From Folioceros fuciformis (taxonomy: Eukaryota; Anthocerotophyta; Anthocerotopsida; Anthocerotales): DNA of 27,866 nucleotides. The stretch is taken from NCBI GenBank assembly GCA_049999805.1, contig JBNGIO010006173.1, positions 122,763-150,628 on the forward strand. The letters are read 5' to 3'. The notes under the pieces are model-generated. The model saw only the letters and a program-made list of their open reading frames with translations, made no database searches and was not told the origin of the DNA. Shown piece after piece: positions 11,166-21,404 of this stretch (position 1 is its first letter; every line of letters starts with the position of its first letter). Made by a program: the position numbers and the translations under genes.

Positions 11166-11793
11166 TCCAGGACGCATATGCTGATGTCACTCGACAACCC
11201 GAATACTGGGATTTTCTTTCGTCTCCAACCCCCGGATTCCCGCATAACTGCCGGCCACTACCACACCACCAGGGGAAGTAGCATCTCCTATTCGTGACTC
11301 TCAGTGCCTCGACTGCTCCAGAACTGCTCTGCTGCCTGCTGCACCTGCCCTGCACAAACTACATCGTAACTTTTTACATCTCGAATCAACAAATATTCCA
11401 TATACGAAAGACCGTCAAGGCCCCCGCCCCACTGAACATTCACAGTCGCCCGGGCCCGGGACCGGGGCTGGGACCATGGAAGGAAGGGACTTCTTCCCCA
11501 TATCCCCCGGGAGAGCACAAGCAAACAGCTGGGCACCCAGGATGCCATGGCTATAATCGTCCCGATTCCATCACTGGACTCTCTCCCTGACCAGCAGATT
11601 CACGATTTAAGTTAAAAATCTTCCTACTATGTGTACACTTGATGCAAGCCTGCTTTGGATGCCCCGATTCCAACGGCTCTGCAGAGCTACTATGCGAAAC
11701 AGCTACCCAGTACAGGTGTCCGGGAACCGCCCCTGCTCCACCACCGTCTGGACCCAAAACGGGGGATAATCTGGGACTGCGTGATCGGATTCC

Positions 11794-14510
11794 CTACGAC
11801 TCGGTGGCGAATGGCACGCGGACGCAGAGTTGCCCGTGTAGGGTCACTACCGCCGAAGTGCTGTGGGCGTCGATCCTCGAGGGCAAACTGATCACCTGCC
11901 ATACCATCCCCACTAAGCTTTTATCTCACACACGTCCAAACTTGAAACGGACTCGAGACTACAGCAGACAACGGACCAGCACTCACGTGTGCGGGACCAC
12001 CCACCTTCCTGAAGGCCGTCACTCCCCATGGATTGTTCGGGTGCTCTGGCTCGCCCGCAATAACAAGTCTGCCTCCAGCTTCGCACTGAATTCGGACCTG
12101 TTGGCATATGCAACCAAGTGAGACACGCAACCCTACCTTCACCACCACAACTCTGCAAGACAACTAGGGCTAAGGGAAAGTGACACTTACCTCCTCTCGC
12201 ACCAGACCCGGAACAAGTGCATACACTTCAAAGCACTCCGGCTGTTCCACATGTGACCTCCAGACATTAGTACTGCACAAAAAAGTCTAGAACACGATGA
12301 TGTCCCATACAAGACAAGGAGGAAAACACTACGGCTCGTGACCCCCCGTCACTGAGAGGTCCACCACCAAAATCCACAATCGAGTTAAGCTGCCCAAGAC
12401 AAGGCCACAGGCAAACGACACCCGTGGCTTGCTTGTGCACACCACCAAGAAATGCGTGTCATCGACCAACCCAACAAACGCAATCACAAGGTCGACTTAC
12501 CGTTCTGTGCACGTTGATCTTCACCCAATCGGCTGGAGGGCCATCATCCACAATTTTCGGGGTTATCTCGACGAAAACTTCACTCTTGCAAATTTTTGCT
12601 GGACGCTGGTCCTTTGAGTTCTTCTTAGTTACGGGTGAAGCTGAATCATGTTTGTCAGCATCATCCACGCCGTTATGGGCTGACCCACTTTCATCTAGGA
12701 AACATGACCTGTCTCTTTTCGATCCAGATTTCACATCCTGATGTAGAGAAGACACTCCTTTCTTGTTCAACGTACCTGCAGAGCCATGAAACTTCAGCAA
12801 GTCTGTACCCCAGAACCTGATGCCATGAATCTAACTCAACCAGCTAGTCACTAGCAAGCAGTGCCTTCCTAAATTTCTGCACACCTTTCTTTAAAGGCTT
12901 GTCCCGCTTCGCTCCCGTGATTCCAGCACCTTTCTCCTGCTTCATGTGAAGAAGTTGGATCAAGAGCATCGTTCATCTATAACCCATACTGGACAAAGCT
13001 TCCTTAACACAACGACCCGAGTTACCTTGCTCGGTTGGTCTGCAGACTCCCCATTGCCATTGCCTTGACGCGAGTGCCAGCCTTGCATGGCTCGTGCAGC
13101 TGCATCACGTCTGGCTCTGCCTTGAACTCCTCCAGAGGAAGGCTGCAACGGGAAACATACTCACAGATTACCTTTCCAGCCTCTAGGGAACTTGTAAGCG
13201 GCGGCTTGGGTAAGCGTGGTGTCACGAGGCATTCCAAGAGTATGTTCGAATAAGTTTAACAGCTGGCAGGACCTGAGAGGAAGGAGTAGTTGGAGAGAGA
13301 GTCCCCTCATCTTTCGTATTTCCTTGTGATTGCTGCTTAGCTCCTCCAGAGGTGCCTCTGGTTACCTTTTCGTAATCCAAGAGACCCTGATAACATTACA
13401 CAATCAAAGAATCAACGGGGGGTGAATCCGAAGCCAAGCGAAACAAAGGAGGCCTGTTCAAAAGAGAATGAGCAAACCTTCTCATAAAAGCCTCGGAATG
13501 ACCACGATACCGTTGTACATGATCTGCAAACGATTCCAACCAGATATAATGAAACGGAGCTTCCACCGGCTCACAAGGTCAAGATCCTGGAAACCCCCAA
13601 GGAATACACAAGCACAATCCACGAGAGCTTCAATACAATGAAGGATTACAGACTTACTTTGGAGGATCAAACAAGGATCCTACTTTGCGCCACAACTTTT
13701 TGACAGTCACCTGCAAGAGCAGATTGTCAGCAGCTGGTGACAAACCTAGGGCATCTATCACAGTGACACCCGTGTAGGCTGATGTTCCACTGATAGCATG
13801 CAGCGACTCCACACGAACTAACTACTACGACCCTTTACACCCAGGGAAAGGAGTCGTCACAGAAAACCTGTAGCCTTTGCAAATAGAAACAAACCAAACT
13901 CAAACGCGCGACATGGTTGAACACACTGCAGCTCCAGTTGACACGGCGTGAGAGACCAACCTGTTCATAGCCTCCCAGTCCATTCACAGCTCTCCAAAGC
14001 CTGCAAGAAAATAACAAGTCATGTTCTGCTCGTTCACTAATATTCGTAAGCAGTAACAATTGTGGCGATTAGGGTATCAGCTAGGAACGATGGCCAAGTC
14101 TGAAGAGAATTTTGGAGTTTCGGACGTGCTTACTTAAGCCAATTCAGATTTTTCGTATAAAACTTGGGAAGCTTGAACTCAACATTTCTTTGTCTGAAGA
14201 AGTTCTCCAACTCATCAACAAACTCCTGCTGTTCCTCGGGAGTGCCACCGATATCCTCACTGCCCTCTTCGTCATTATCAAGCCTCTCCTCATCCTGAGA
14301 TGTGCTAGTGGGCTCAGGCTGTTCCTCCAGCTCATTCAAGCTCTCTTGCGCAGGCTCATCGGTGTAATCCGTTTCACCGTCATCTTGGGTGTCATCATTG
14401 GAAGGGGGGTTCCCACTGGCGGCCTCATCTGAGTTTTCTACTTCCTCCTGCTCGGAGTCATCGATCCCCCCTTGCAGTTCACTGTCACTCCCATCTTCCG
14501 CTTCTGTCAT
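11794..14510 (-). CDS. ARID plus alpha-crystallin (HSP20-like) domain DNA-binding protein
   Basis: Eleven exons (minus strand): 14510-14134, 14000-13961, 13710-13658, 13523-13478, 13386-13273, 13142-13026, 12939-12885, 12802-12501, 12241-12191, 12097-12005, 11895-11794; 449 aa in phase. The N-terminus (1-90) is strongly acidic. An ARID DNA-binding domain spans about 92-180 (EFVDELENFF, LWRAVNGLGGYEQ, TVKKLWRKVGSLFDPPK, SCTTVSWSFRGFYEK). A conserved plant motif, RRDAAARAMQGWHS, follows at about 220-234, then a Lys-rich linker. The C-terminal alpha-crystallin-like domain is at about 352-446 (GPPADWVKINV, CFEVYALVPGLVREE, GRLVIAGEPEHPNNPWGV, VVTLHGQLCVRVPF). This is the plant ARID-HSP20 family that includes Lotus SIP1 and Arabidopsis At1g76510/At1g20910-type proteins, which are nuclear and bind AT-rich DNA. 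The short 12939-12885 exon is the least certain; it starts at a tandem NAG-NAG acceptor. Confidence 0.9.
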
Positions 14511-15510
14511 TCCTTCCCACCGCTAAGCCGCCCAGATACTGGCAAGTCTCACACGCTGCTCTTCCACCTGCCAAGGTCTGCCACAGTTAGCTACCAAACA
14601 CTGCAATGAGGGACAACACTTCTAGTGTCCAACAACGGCTACATCCGTACAGCACAGTCCAAGCTTTATCCATGGCGCACAACATGACACAACAAAACCT
14701 CCCAGCTGCCATCGCTCCTACTGTACACCACCTGCCCCGATTCAAGGTTTCGGGAAGATAACAAAATGGACCCGACCCCACACATGGTGATAGCCAGCAG
14801 CGGGGCAAGTAAGGCGCCAGGCCAGCCAAGACGAAGCAATCAGCAAGTCCTTTGAAAAACGCCCTCCTTCAAACAACCCCGCACCAGCAAGTACAATTCT
14901 ACAGCCACACAACAGGCGACGAAAAGCATCAAGCAGCACCCTAGCCGTTACCGGGAGGCCGGAAGTGCAACCCCCTTAGGCGCGGGCGAGAGAAAGCCAG
15001 GGTAGACAGCCCTTCACATTACAACCGCGGCCTGGGGTGTAGCACGAAAATTTGGAGCAACTCCCCCTTCTCAACCCGCAGCTGCAACAGAAAGAAGACA
15101 ATGAAACCTCATTTCCACCCCGAGCCGCGCACACGTCAATTGCGCAAACGTTAACCCGCGACGCAGCAGCAGCAAGCACACCACCCACAGCGCATGCCAC
15201 GGCGCCTACAAGCACCTCAAAATTGGAGCCGCTGTGGGCATACCTCAGCACTCTCCAGCCTCCGGCCCAGCGAGGGCACGGACCGCAACAGGGAGCAGGG
15301 AAGGCTCCGCAAGCGTCAGCCGCGCCGACGCCAACAACACCAGCAAGAGCAGAGCTGAAAAATTGAGACAGGGCAACACACAATGCTCAGCTATGGCGTC
15401 TAGACATCTAGAGGCTACGGGGACCAAGGACCCAGCCTTGCAGTACTGTGCAGGGTCCCAGGCCTACGGGCTAGACAGGAGAGCTGAGCAGAGAAAGCGT
15501 ACAGTGCCAG

Positions 15511-15521
15511 CTTCGCGAAAA
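15511..15521 (-). promoter_or_regulatory. E2F-like element TTTTCGCGAAG
   Basis: On the minus strand this reads TTTTCGCGAAG, matching seven of eight positions of the plant E2F consensus WTTSSCSS. It is an exact inverted copy of the element at 15834-15844. It lies about 340 bp upstream of the CDT2 start codon. Binding is inferred only. Confidence 0.4.
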
Positions 15522-15675
15522 TAAAAATGTCTCACCCTTTCCTTTACTAAATTGCATCGCATTTATACTTTTCACTTCGCGGGCGTATTTATTAGGTGAA
15601 GAAGTGTCTCGGTCCAGCAAATGCTGCTCGCTTAACCCTCATCGGGTTAACTAACCAGGAGTACGAAATTCGCTG

Positions 15676-15684
15676 TTTCCCGCC
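15676..15684 (+). promoter_or_regulatory. Perfect E2F consensus site TTTCCCGCC
   Basis: TTTCCCGC fits WTTSSCSS at every position. It lies about 180 bp upstream of the CDT2 ATG. E2F control is typical of S-phase and replication-licensing genes in plants and animals, so position and neighbour agree with the motif. No binding data are available. Confidence 0.6.
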
Positions 15685-15833
15685 ACAATTTGCTCCCCGC
15701 CTCCAGCAGCTCGCCTCGGGCTGGAGATTCTGTGAATGCGGGGAAGGTGTTTTGCGGCTCTTGCGTCTGCCTTCCTTGAGACATCGATTGAGAGTCGAAC
15801 TTGGGTCATGGAGTGTTCCAAGTCACCGATCTA

Positions 15834-15844
15834 TTTTCGCGAAG
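15834..15844 (+). promoter_or_regulatory. E2F-like element TTTTCGCGAAG in the CDT2 leader
   Basis: The site is 19 bp upstream of the CDT2 start codon, inside the probable 5' UTR. It is the exact reverse complement of the 15511-15521 element, which makes a chance match less likely. It matches seven of eight positions of WTTSSCSS. Confidence 0.4.
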
Positions 15845-15862
15845 ATCGGTGATGCTCGAGCC

Positions 15863-18800
15863 ATGGATGTCCTGGAGGAGCCATCTCCGACTGCCTCGAA
15901 GTTTGCCAGGCGGGCCTCGAGGGCATCCATCTTCCACGCCGTGACGGCCAGGGAAATTCGGCATGGTAGAGGTAAGTGGGTGGAATGGTGGCTTGGCGTG
16001 GAACGGTCTGTCGCCTTTCCGGATTTGTTGTCTCACGCATTAAGGGCCTTCTCCCTTTTCAGTCTCGTTGCGCCCGCACCTGGGGAGCCTGTCGTCGGAA
16101 AATGCCGGGGAAGGATCCGGGGTCTTGCAGCTCGATACGAAGGCTGTAGCAGCTCCTCCGCTAGCTATCGCTTTCAGCAAGGTGCTCACTGGAGACGAAG
16201 TTTGCATCCATGGTGGTGTTGTCACATGGCTATCAGTAGCTTGTGTTCGAACTTTATGACTTCAGTAGCGCAGGTGTTGCATTTCTGCAAACATTTTTGG
16301 TTTACCCACGCATTGGATTGGAATTGCAGAGGATAGGAGATGGTCATTACTTGGCCGTCGCTGATGAAGAGGGCCATGTTAGCATACTCAACACACGCCG
16401 TCGGCTGCCTTCCCGTTTGGACAGCGCATGTCGAACCGGTATGAAAACGTCCTCGCTTGCTCCGAGTTGGTACTGGCTGTGTTGTGCCAATCTAGTGTTT
16501 TTGTTAATTGACGCCATCAGTACGCAGACGAGGTTCGGTTGCAGACGTGGCTGGCTCACAGCAACGCCATTTTTGACATCTGCTGGCTGCAGGTGCGTGC
16601 AGGATGTTTGACACGTCCTTTTTTATGTGCTAGGAAATTCGTTATCTGAAGAGTCTAATTATGTCAATGGCAGGATGACACAAGAATGCTGACAGCTTCT
16701 GGAGACCAAACGGTATGCTCGAAGCTCAGGCTGTTTGCAAATTAGGGGGCGTAGGGTCGTGCTCATCTCAAGTGCGAGAGTTTGATTGGACATGCTCAAG
16801 CACAGAGTGATAGCTGTCTGCGTCACCGCTTACAATGTCCGAAATTATTTCTGAGGTAGTGATGGCTCTGCAGGTTCGACTATGGGATGTGGAGACGCAC
16901 AAACGAGTCACAGTTATGAAGGGTCACTCTGGGAGTGTTAAATCTGTTTGTGGTCATCCTTCACAACCAGGTTGGCATCAGACTCGAGGAGAACTACCGC
17001 TTATTGTATGTAGATGTTGCAGAAGGGCAATGCATTTCTTCTTTTCTGTGAACTGTCGCTCTTTTCTTGTGTTCTACGCGAACAGACTTATGCGTTTCTG
17101 GAGCAAGGGATGGAAATATTGCCTTCTGGGATGTCCGGTGTCTTTCGTCGTCTCCGGTCTCCTCTGTAAGGTACTTTGCGTATCTCTGGTTGGTTTATTA
17201 ACTTCTCTATCCCGAATGCAATTACCAAACACATGCTGCTGGCGCCGCGCTCTAGGTGTAGGGCACTTAATTATCTTCCTTTTCCCATTGTGCCACAGTC
17301 CAGTTGCCCTGATCAAAGATGCCCACGTAATTCCCAACCACAAGCGATCCCGACAAAAGGTGCAGTTCCGTTGTTTCTTGTCATATTCTTTAACAAACCA
17401 TATATTTGCATTTGCAGTGGGATGCTTTCGCTACATTGAGTTCATCCTACTATTCTTAACAAGGATGAATGCTGACTGCCACTGATATCACGTGATCACA
17501 GATGAGCGTGAATAGCATAACCGCAGTGCTGTACTTGAAGGACGAATGTCTGCTGGCAAGCGCTGGAGCTGCCGATGGGTGCGTGTCACTTATACTTGGA
17601 ATCGCTAGTGGTTGGTCCCTGAAAGAGTATAAAGCAGGAGTAATCCTCGGTGTCGATTCTTTGCTCTTACACTTTACCTGCAGAGTCTTGAAGTTCTGGG
17701 ACGTCAGAAGTTTGAAGCAGCCTGTCACGCGAAGTCCTGCGCAGGTTCCTAACTCTTCGGTAAGCAAAACAGGTCGCCGCTTGCTGCTCTGGTACAATGT
17801 CAGGAGTGACTTACGCATCGCACCCACTGAGAAGCTTTTGGGGTGGATTTGGCGCCCAGGGCCGTGTGCATGGCATTGCGGGCCTTTCGCAAGATCCATC
17901 TGGCACAAGTATCATTGCTTCCAGCACGGACAGCAGGTTGCATATCTACGTCGTTTCACACTTCACCGAAATGAATCATGTGGTTGGCTAAAGTAGCTTC
18001 TGCTTTTTTCCCCAGAATATACATGTTCGATGTCCTTGCTGCCGAGGAAGGGCATTCCAAAACTTTCTCCGGGCATGTCATCAAGTCCTTCTACATTAAG
18101 GTATGCCTCGTAATCTGTGGACTTCCATAGTGTGGTAGCAATTACTCATGGCATGAACAGGAACTTGGCATCTTCTGCAGGCTGCATTCAGTCCTGAAGG
18201 CAGTCATATTCTGAGCGGCTCCACAGACGGCAATGTTTTCATATGGAAGGTACAGTTACAAACCACGGAATTCGTAGATTTTGCAGTCAGCCTAAAGCTC
18301 AGATGGACAAGTGCTTTCGTCCAGGTGGACGGGCCTGATGATGAGCCGGTTATTCTGGAAGGACATGGAGGCGAGGTCACAGCAGTCGACTGGTACTCAT
18401 CTATTCTCTGAAAAGATTCCTGAGAGCTAAGACCCACATTAACCATTTATGACTACGTGTCAGCAGGTGCCCTACTGACTTCTGCAAAATCGCAACCTGC
18501 TCGGACGATTACACGGTGCGCGGTAGATCCGTCTTTGCGGTCACTTCTCTTTTGGTAATGTTTGACCAAACAGAGACATCGTCTGTGTGCTCGTAGGTGC
18601 GTGTATGGAGCGCCAATGAGGCCCAATTCCAGCTTCAACAGCCGCCCACACACTCAATGCGCAGGAGAGTATGCGCCAATCCCGTTGGAACCACATCTAG
18701 CCTTGAAGCAAGTTGTCCAAACCCCCCAACATTCCATGTGATGCAGGAGGGCAGTAGGCCGAAGGAGAACCTCCCCTGCCACCACAAGGTTGGGACCGTC

Positions 18801-18986
18801 CCAGGGTTAGCAACAGATGCAGAGGAAAAGAGCCCTCTTGTGGCTCTTGACGTGAACTGCGTCAACGGAGCCGAAATTTGCGAGAGGAAAAAAATGCGCA
18901 GTCTGAAGCCTCTTTCCTCCGCTCTTAGCCCAAGTGCCTTGAAACGACAAAGGACTATTGTTGATTATTTCGGTGGTACGTATTAG
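15863..18986 (+). CDS. CDT2: CDT2/DTL, WD40 substrate receptor of CRL4, with C-terminal PIP box
   Basis: Sixteen in-phase exons: 15863-15971, 16063-16181, 16330-16438, 16528-16592, 16674-16712, 16874-16970, 17086-17170, 17299-17359, 17502-17578, 17684-17759, 17860-17936, 18016-18100, 18181-18249, 18325-18392, 18467-18515, 18597-18986; 524 aa. WD40 repeats run from about 70 to 400 ([74 protein letters not shown]). Two WDxR motifs, FWDVR ending at Arg197 and FWDVR ending at Arg262, are the usual DDB1-docking elements. The family targets CDT1 and other PCNA-bound proteins for CUL4-DDB1 ubiquitylation in S phase and after damage. The tail (about 405-524) is short and unstructured compared with the roughly 730-residue human protein. 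It ends with QRTIVDYF at 513-520, a canonical PIP box, four residues before the stop. A basic stretch, KRQR, precedes it. Confidence 0.93.
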
Positions 18987-19046
18987 GAATGATGAATCGA
19001 GGAACGCCGTTAAAAGCCCTTCTGCGAAGTAGTTAATTTATTATTT

Positions 19047-19052
19047 AATAAA
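19047..19052 (+). other. Candidate polyadenylation signal AATAAA for CDT2
   Basis: AATAAA occurs 61 nt after the CDT2 stop codon within an AT-rich stretch, which is a typical place for a plant near-upstream element. Confidence 0.45.
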
Positions 19053-19139
19053 TCAGTTCAGGTCCGTAGATTCCTGGGTGGGCTGTTGGCTTTATGACCC
19101 ATTTAGCCTCTTTTCGCCCGATACAATTGTGAGCATGTG

Positions 19140-19205
19140 TACTTGATCAATCATCATATTGACTAGCAGGTATACTTGGTCAGTCATTAAATTGACTTGC
19201 ATGGA
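19140..19205. repeat. Tandem duplication, two units of 33 nt
   Basis: Two adjacent copies begin with TACTTG and contain TCA-rich and ATTGACT segments (units 19140-19172 and 19173-19205). They differ at several positions, so the duplication is not recent. Confidence 0.7.
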
Positions 19206-19239
19206 AAGAACGTGTATACAAAGTACATCCTCCTTCATT

Positions 19240-19400
19240 GCATATAACAGTATGTATTATAATACACCATATATATTTTATAATGTAATATATTATTTTA
19301 AATAATTAATATTATATATTTAGTTTAAAATTTATATTATTGATTCAGTAAATATTACTTTTTAGTATCTTGTATAGTTTATCAAAAATAATCGTTTTAC
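19240..19400. other. Very AT-rich tract
   Basis: The sequence is dominated by TATA/TTTAAA-like runs, in contrast with the GC-balanced gene sequence around it. It could be decayed repeat sequence or a matrix-attachment-like region; only the composition is seen. Confidence 0.6.
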
Positions 19401-19983
19401 TCTAAATTAAAGTCAATGTACCTTAACCTCGTGACATAACAAAGTTTAGGAGTAGAAAGAGGAATTCCTCCTTTGCAGTTACATATATTGTCGGTCACAA
19501 TATCACTTTATCAAATTCACATCTTTACACATCTGGATATATTTTAACATTCACACCTTTTGCAAGGAACTATTTTTTTCAAAGAGAACTTATAGGATGA
19601 AGATGTCAAAGATGAAGACCCCCAATGCGCACAGAAGTATGGAATACTGATATGGATAGTGGCTGGACACACATGGTTTTTTTTTGTGAAATATGTACTT
19701 CATACGTGAATATACCTCAGAATCTAGTATACATACCCATATCGTACATAGCCACATCACTGGCCCCACCTTAGTATGTTGTACCCTTTCCTCTATGCAT
19801 CAAGGTTGTGGATCGATGGGGACAAAGAAAGTTTTTTTTAATGGTTCATGCACGATGTTTTTAAGTACGCATTACACAGGAAAAAACCATCGCCATCCTT
19901 GCAACGCCAAGGGTAAACTACTTTTAGGGTTCGTTGTGACACATCGCATCGAAGGGTGATCAGTAGTTAATGAGGACATTTGG

Positions 19984-20091
19984 AAAGAGGAGGACTACCC
20001 CTGCACATGTGACGAGCCTACCATGCCATTATGAGAAAAGAGGAGGACGACCCCTGCATGTGTGTGACGAGCCTACCATGCTATTATGTAC
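19984..20091. repeat. Tandem duplication with 53-nt period
   Basis: Two copies share AAAGAGGAGGAC, ACCCCTGCA and GACGAGCCTACCATGC. The second copy has a small TGTG insertion. Copies are about 19984-20036 and 20037-20091. No coding function is seen. Confidence 0.8.
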
Positions 20092-20289
20092 ATGGAGGGG
20101 AGACAGATGTGTACATAGAAGACAGTGAATGATGAACGGCAAGGTCCGCTGTGAACCTTGCATGTAGAGGATGGATGCTATCCACAAACCCTTACCCCAA
20201 CAAAAATGAAAGTAAATGATTGTGAGTGAGAGACAGATCCGAGGACGCCTAGATGGCGCCCTGCAATCGAAGGGGACAGATGTGTTACG

Positions 20290-20380
20290 GCCAAAAATTT
20301 GGACCACGCAAAACTTTGTATGAAAGCCAAAAATTTGGAGCATATACCACTGCCGCACAAAACTTGATGCGAAAGCCAAC
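20290..20380. repeat. Short tandem duplication containing GCCAAAAATTTGGA
   Basis: GCCAAAAATTTGGA occurs at 20290 and 20326, each followed by GCACAAAACTT- or GCAAAACTT-like sequence and GAAAGCC. The period is 36 nt and the next unit is extended by an insertion. Each copy carries the palindrome CCAAAAATTTGG. Confidence 0.75.
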
Positions 20381-21286
20381 GTGACTCCATATGTAATCCC
20401 ATAGTGTGCAGTAGGACAGGACAGCAATGTTTCCATTCCTTTGTTCTTGAGATCCTTATAAATAAAACTAAATTAGTAGTTTTAATTTGATTATGATAAA
20501 TCATTTAAATTTAATTTGGGCATAAAGTATCATTAGCTGCGTACCTACCTCCTTTATTTGGACCCATGTGTGATGCAAGAAGGAGAATGTGTACGGATGT
20601 TTGGAGTGTACGCTGTTTGGTGTGGGTGAGGAAAAGAAAAAGAAATTGTAGATTCCGAGTTTGTGTGAAGACGTTGGGCGGAGCGAGCCAAGGCTTGGCA
20701 CAGTTCACACCGTTGGGCCGCGGCTGGCCCCCACAAAAGCATCAAATGAGAAGATTGCTTTCACGGACTGACAGTAAACTACTGCGCCCTTGTACATACA
20801 TAACGAGCCCAACGTGCTCCCTTTGGGCGCTGTGTGCGAAGTGCCAGTCCGGTGTGGTGCCAGAGAGCCCGCCGCAGCCCGGGTCCCTCGCGTGCGCCAT
20901 AGCACACGGGACCTCGTGTTGGAGCCGCAGAAGTGACGATAAGTAGCAGTCTTAGAGCTAGCCTAGGGCGGCTTGGGATTAGAGAGCCACCGCCTACCTC
21001 TCGGGGTCTCCGGCTTGGTCTTGCTTTGTGTTGCATTGCAGATTTGGGGTTGCTCTCCGCTCTCCAAGATAGGGGAGGTGCCGAGGTGGCGCACCGGCGC
21101 GCAAATTGCTCAGCTGGGCAGCATTGTGGGAAAGAACAGCATAGGTTCTCAATTCGCGCAACCGGCCACAGGAGGAGGGGCGTGGGCTTGGGGCTGGGGG
21201 GATGTGGTTCAGGAATTGAGGCGACAGGTGGATTGCCCGGTTGCTGGTCATGAGCACTTTCAGGCTGAGGCTGTGACGCAGCCAGG

Positions 21287-21358
21287 CGAGGTCGAGGTCG
21301 AGGTCGAGTTCGAGTTCGAGGGCGAGGCGGACGAGGCGGACGAGGACGAGGGCGAGCC
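21287..21358. repeat. Low-complexity GAG-GTC / GAG-TTC / GCG-GAC repeat
   Basis: Repeated GAGGTCGAG, GAGTTCGAG and GAGGCGGAC units lie 50-120 nt upstream of the chosen ATG of the GRAM-VASt gene. In the same frame they would encode an acidic Glu-Val/Glu-Phe/Glu-Ala-Asp stretch. With no upstream ATG in that frame, they are 5' UTR, part of an upstream-spliced coding exon, or coding from a non-ATG start. Confidence 0.7.
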
Positions 21359-21404
21359 AGTTCGGTTACTCGAGGTTTCGCTCTGCGGCTCCGTCCTCTT
21401 GCCT

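Larger units (their letters stand above)
10368..11793. other. Convergent intergenic region between EFHC1-like and ARID genes
   Basis: Both neighbouring genes end here, so the 3' UTRs of both lie in this 1.4 kb. The open frames have biased composition and no recognisable domain, and I reject them as genes. The region holds simple repeats (listed separately), a T-run at 10857-10869 and a 12-bp CCCGGGCCCGGG palindrome at 11449-11460. Confidence 0.6.
14511..15862. promoter_or_regulatory. Divergent promoter region between the ARID and CDT2 genes
   Basis: About 1.35 kb lies between two divergent start codons. It must contain both leaders and promoters. On the minus strand a splice-acceptor-like CTTGGCAG near 14566-14573 hints at an intron in the ARID 5' UTR. 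The CDT2 side has E2F-like elements (listed separately). Open frames at 15052-15366 and 15596-16336 are low-complexity or run into the CDT2 first exon, and I see no separate gene. Confidence 0.55.
18987..21404. other. Intergenic region and leader between CDT2 and the GRAM-VASt gene
   Basis: The first part is the CDT2 3' UTR. Then come an AT-rich tract, several short tandem duplications and, from about 20700, GC-richer sequence that is probably promoter and 5' leader of the next gene. A good acceptor-like sequence (TTGCATTGCAG ending at 21041) suggests a 5' UTR or upstream-exon intron. I found no gene in it. Confidence 0.55.

Noticed and set aside
13172-13204. Extra 33-nt exon in the ARID gene
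   Set aside because: It is phase-compatible but would need a 29-nt intron before the next exon. Joining 13273 directly to 13142 gives a normal 130-nt intron and keeps the frame.
17760-17859. Apparent frameshift or 31-44 nt micro-intron in CDT2
   Set aside because: Acceptors near 17803 give the wrong phase or an impossible 31-nt intron, but the acceptor at 17859 makes a normal 100-nt intron in phase and continues the conserved [12 protein letters not shown] segment.
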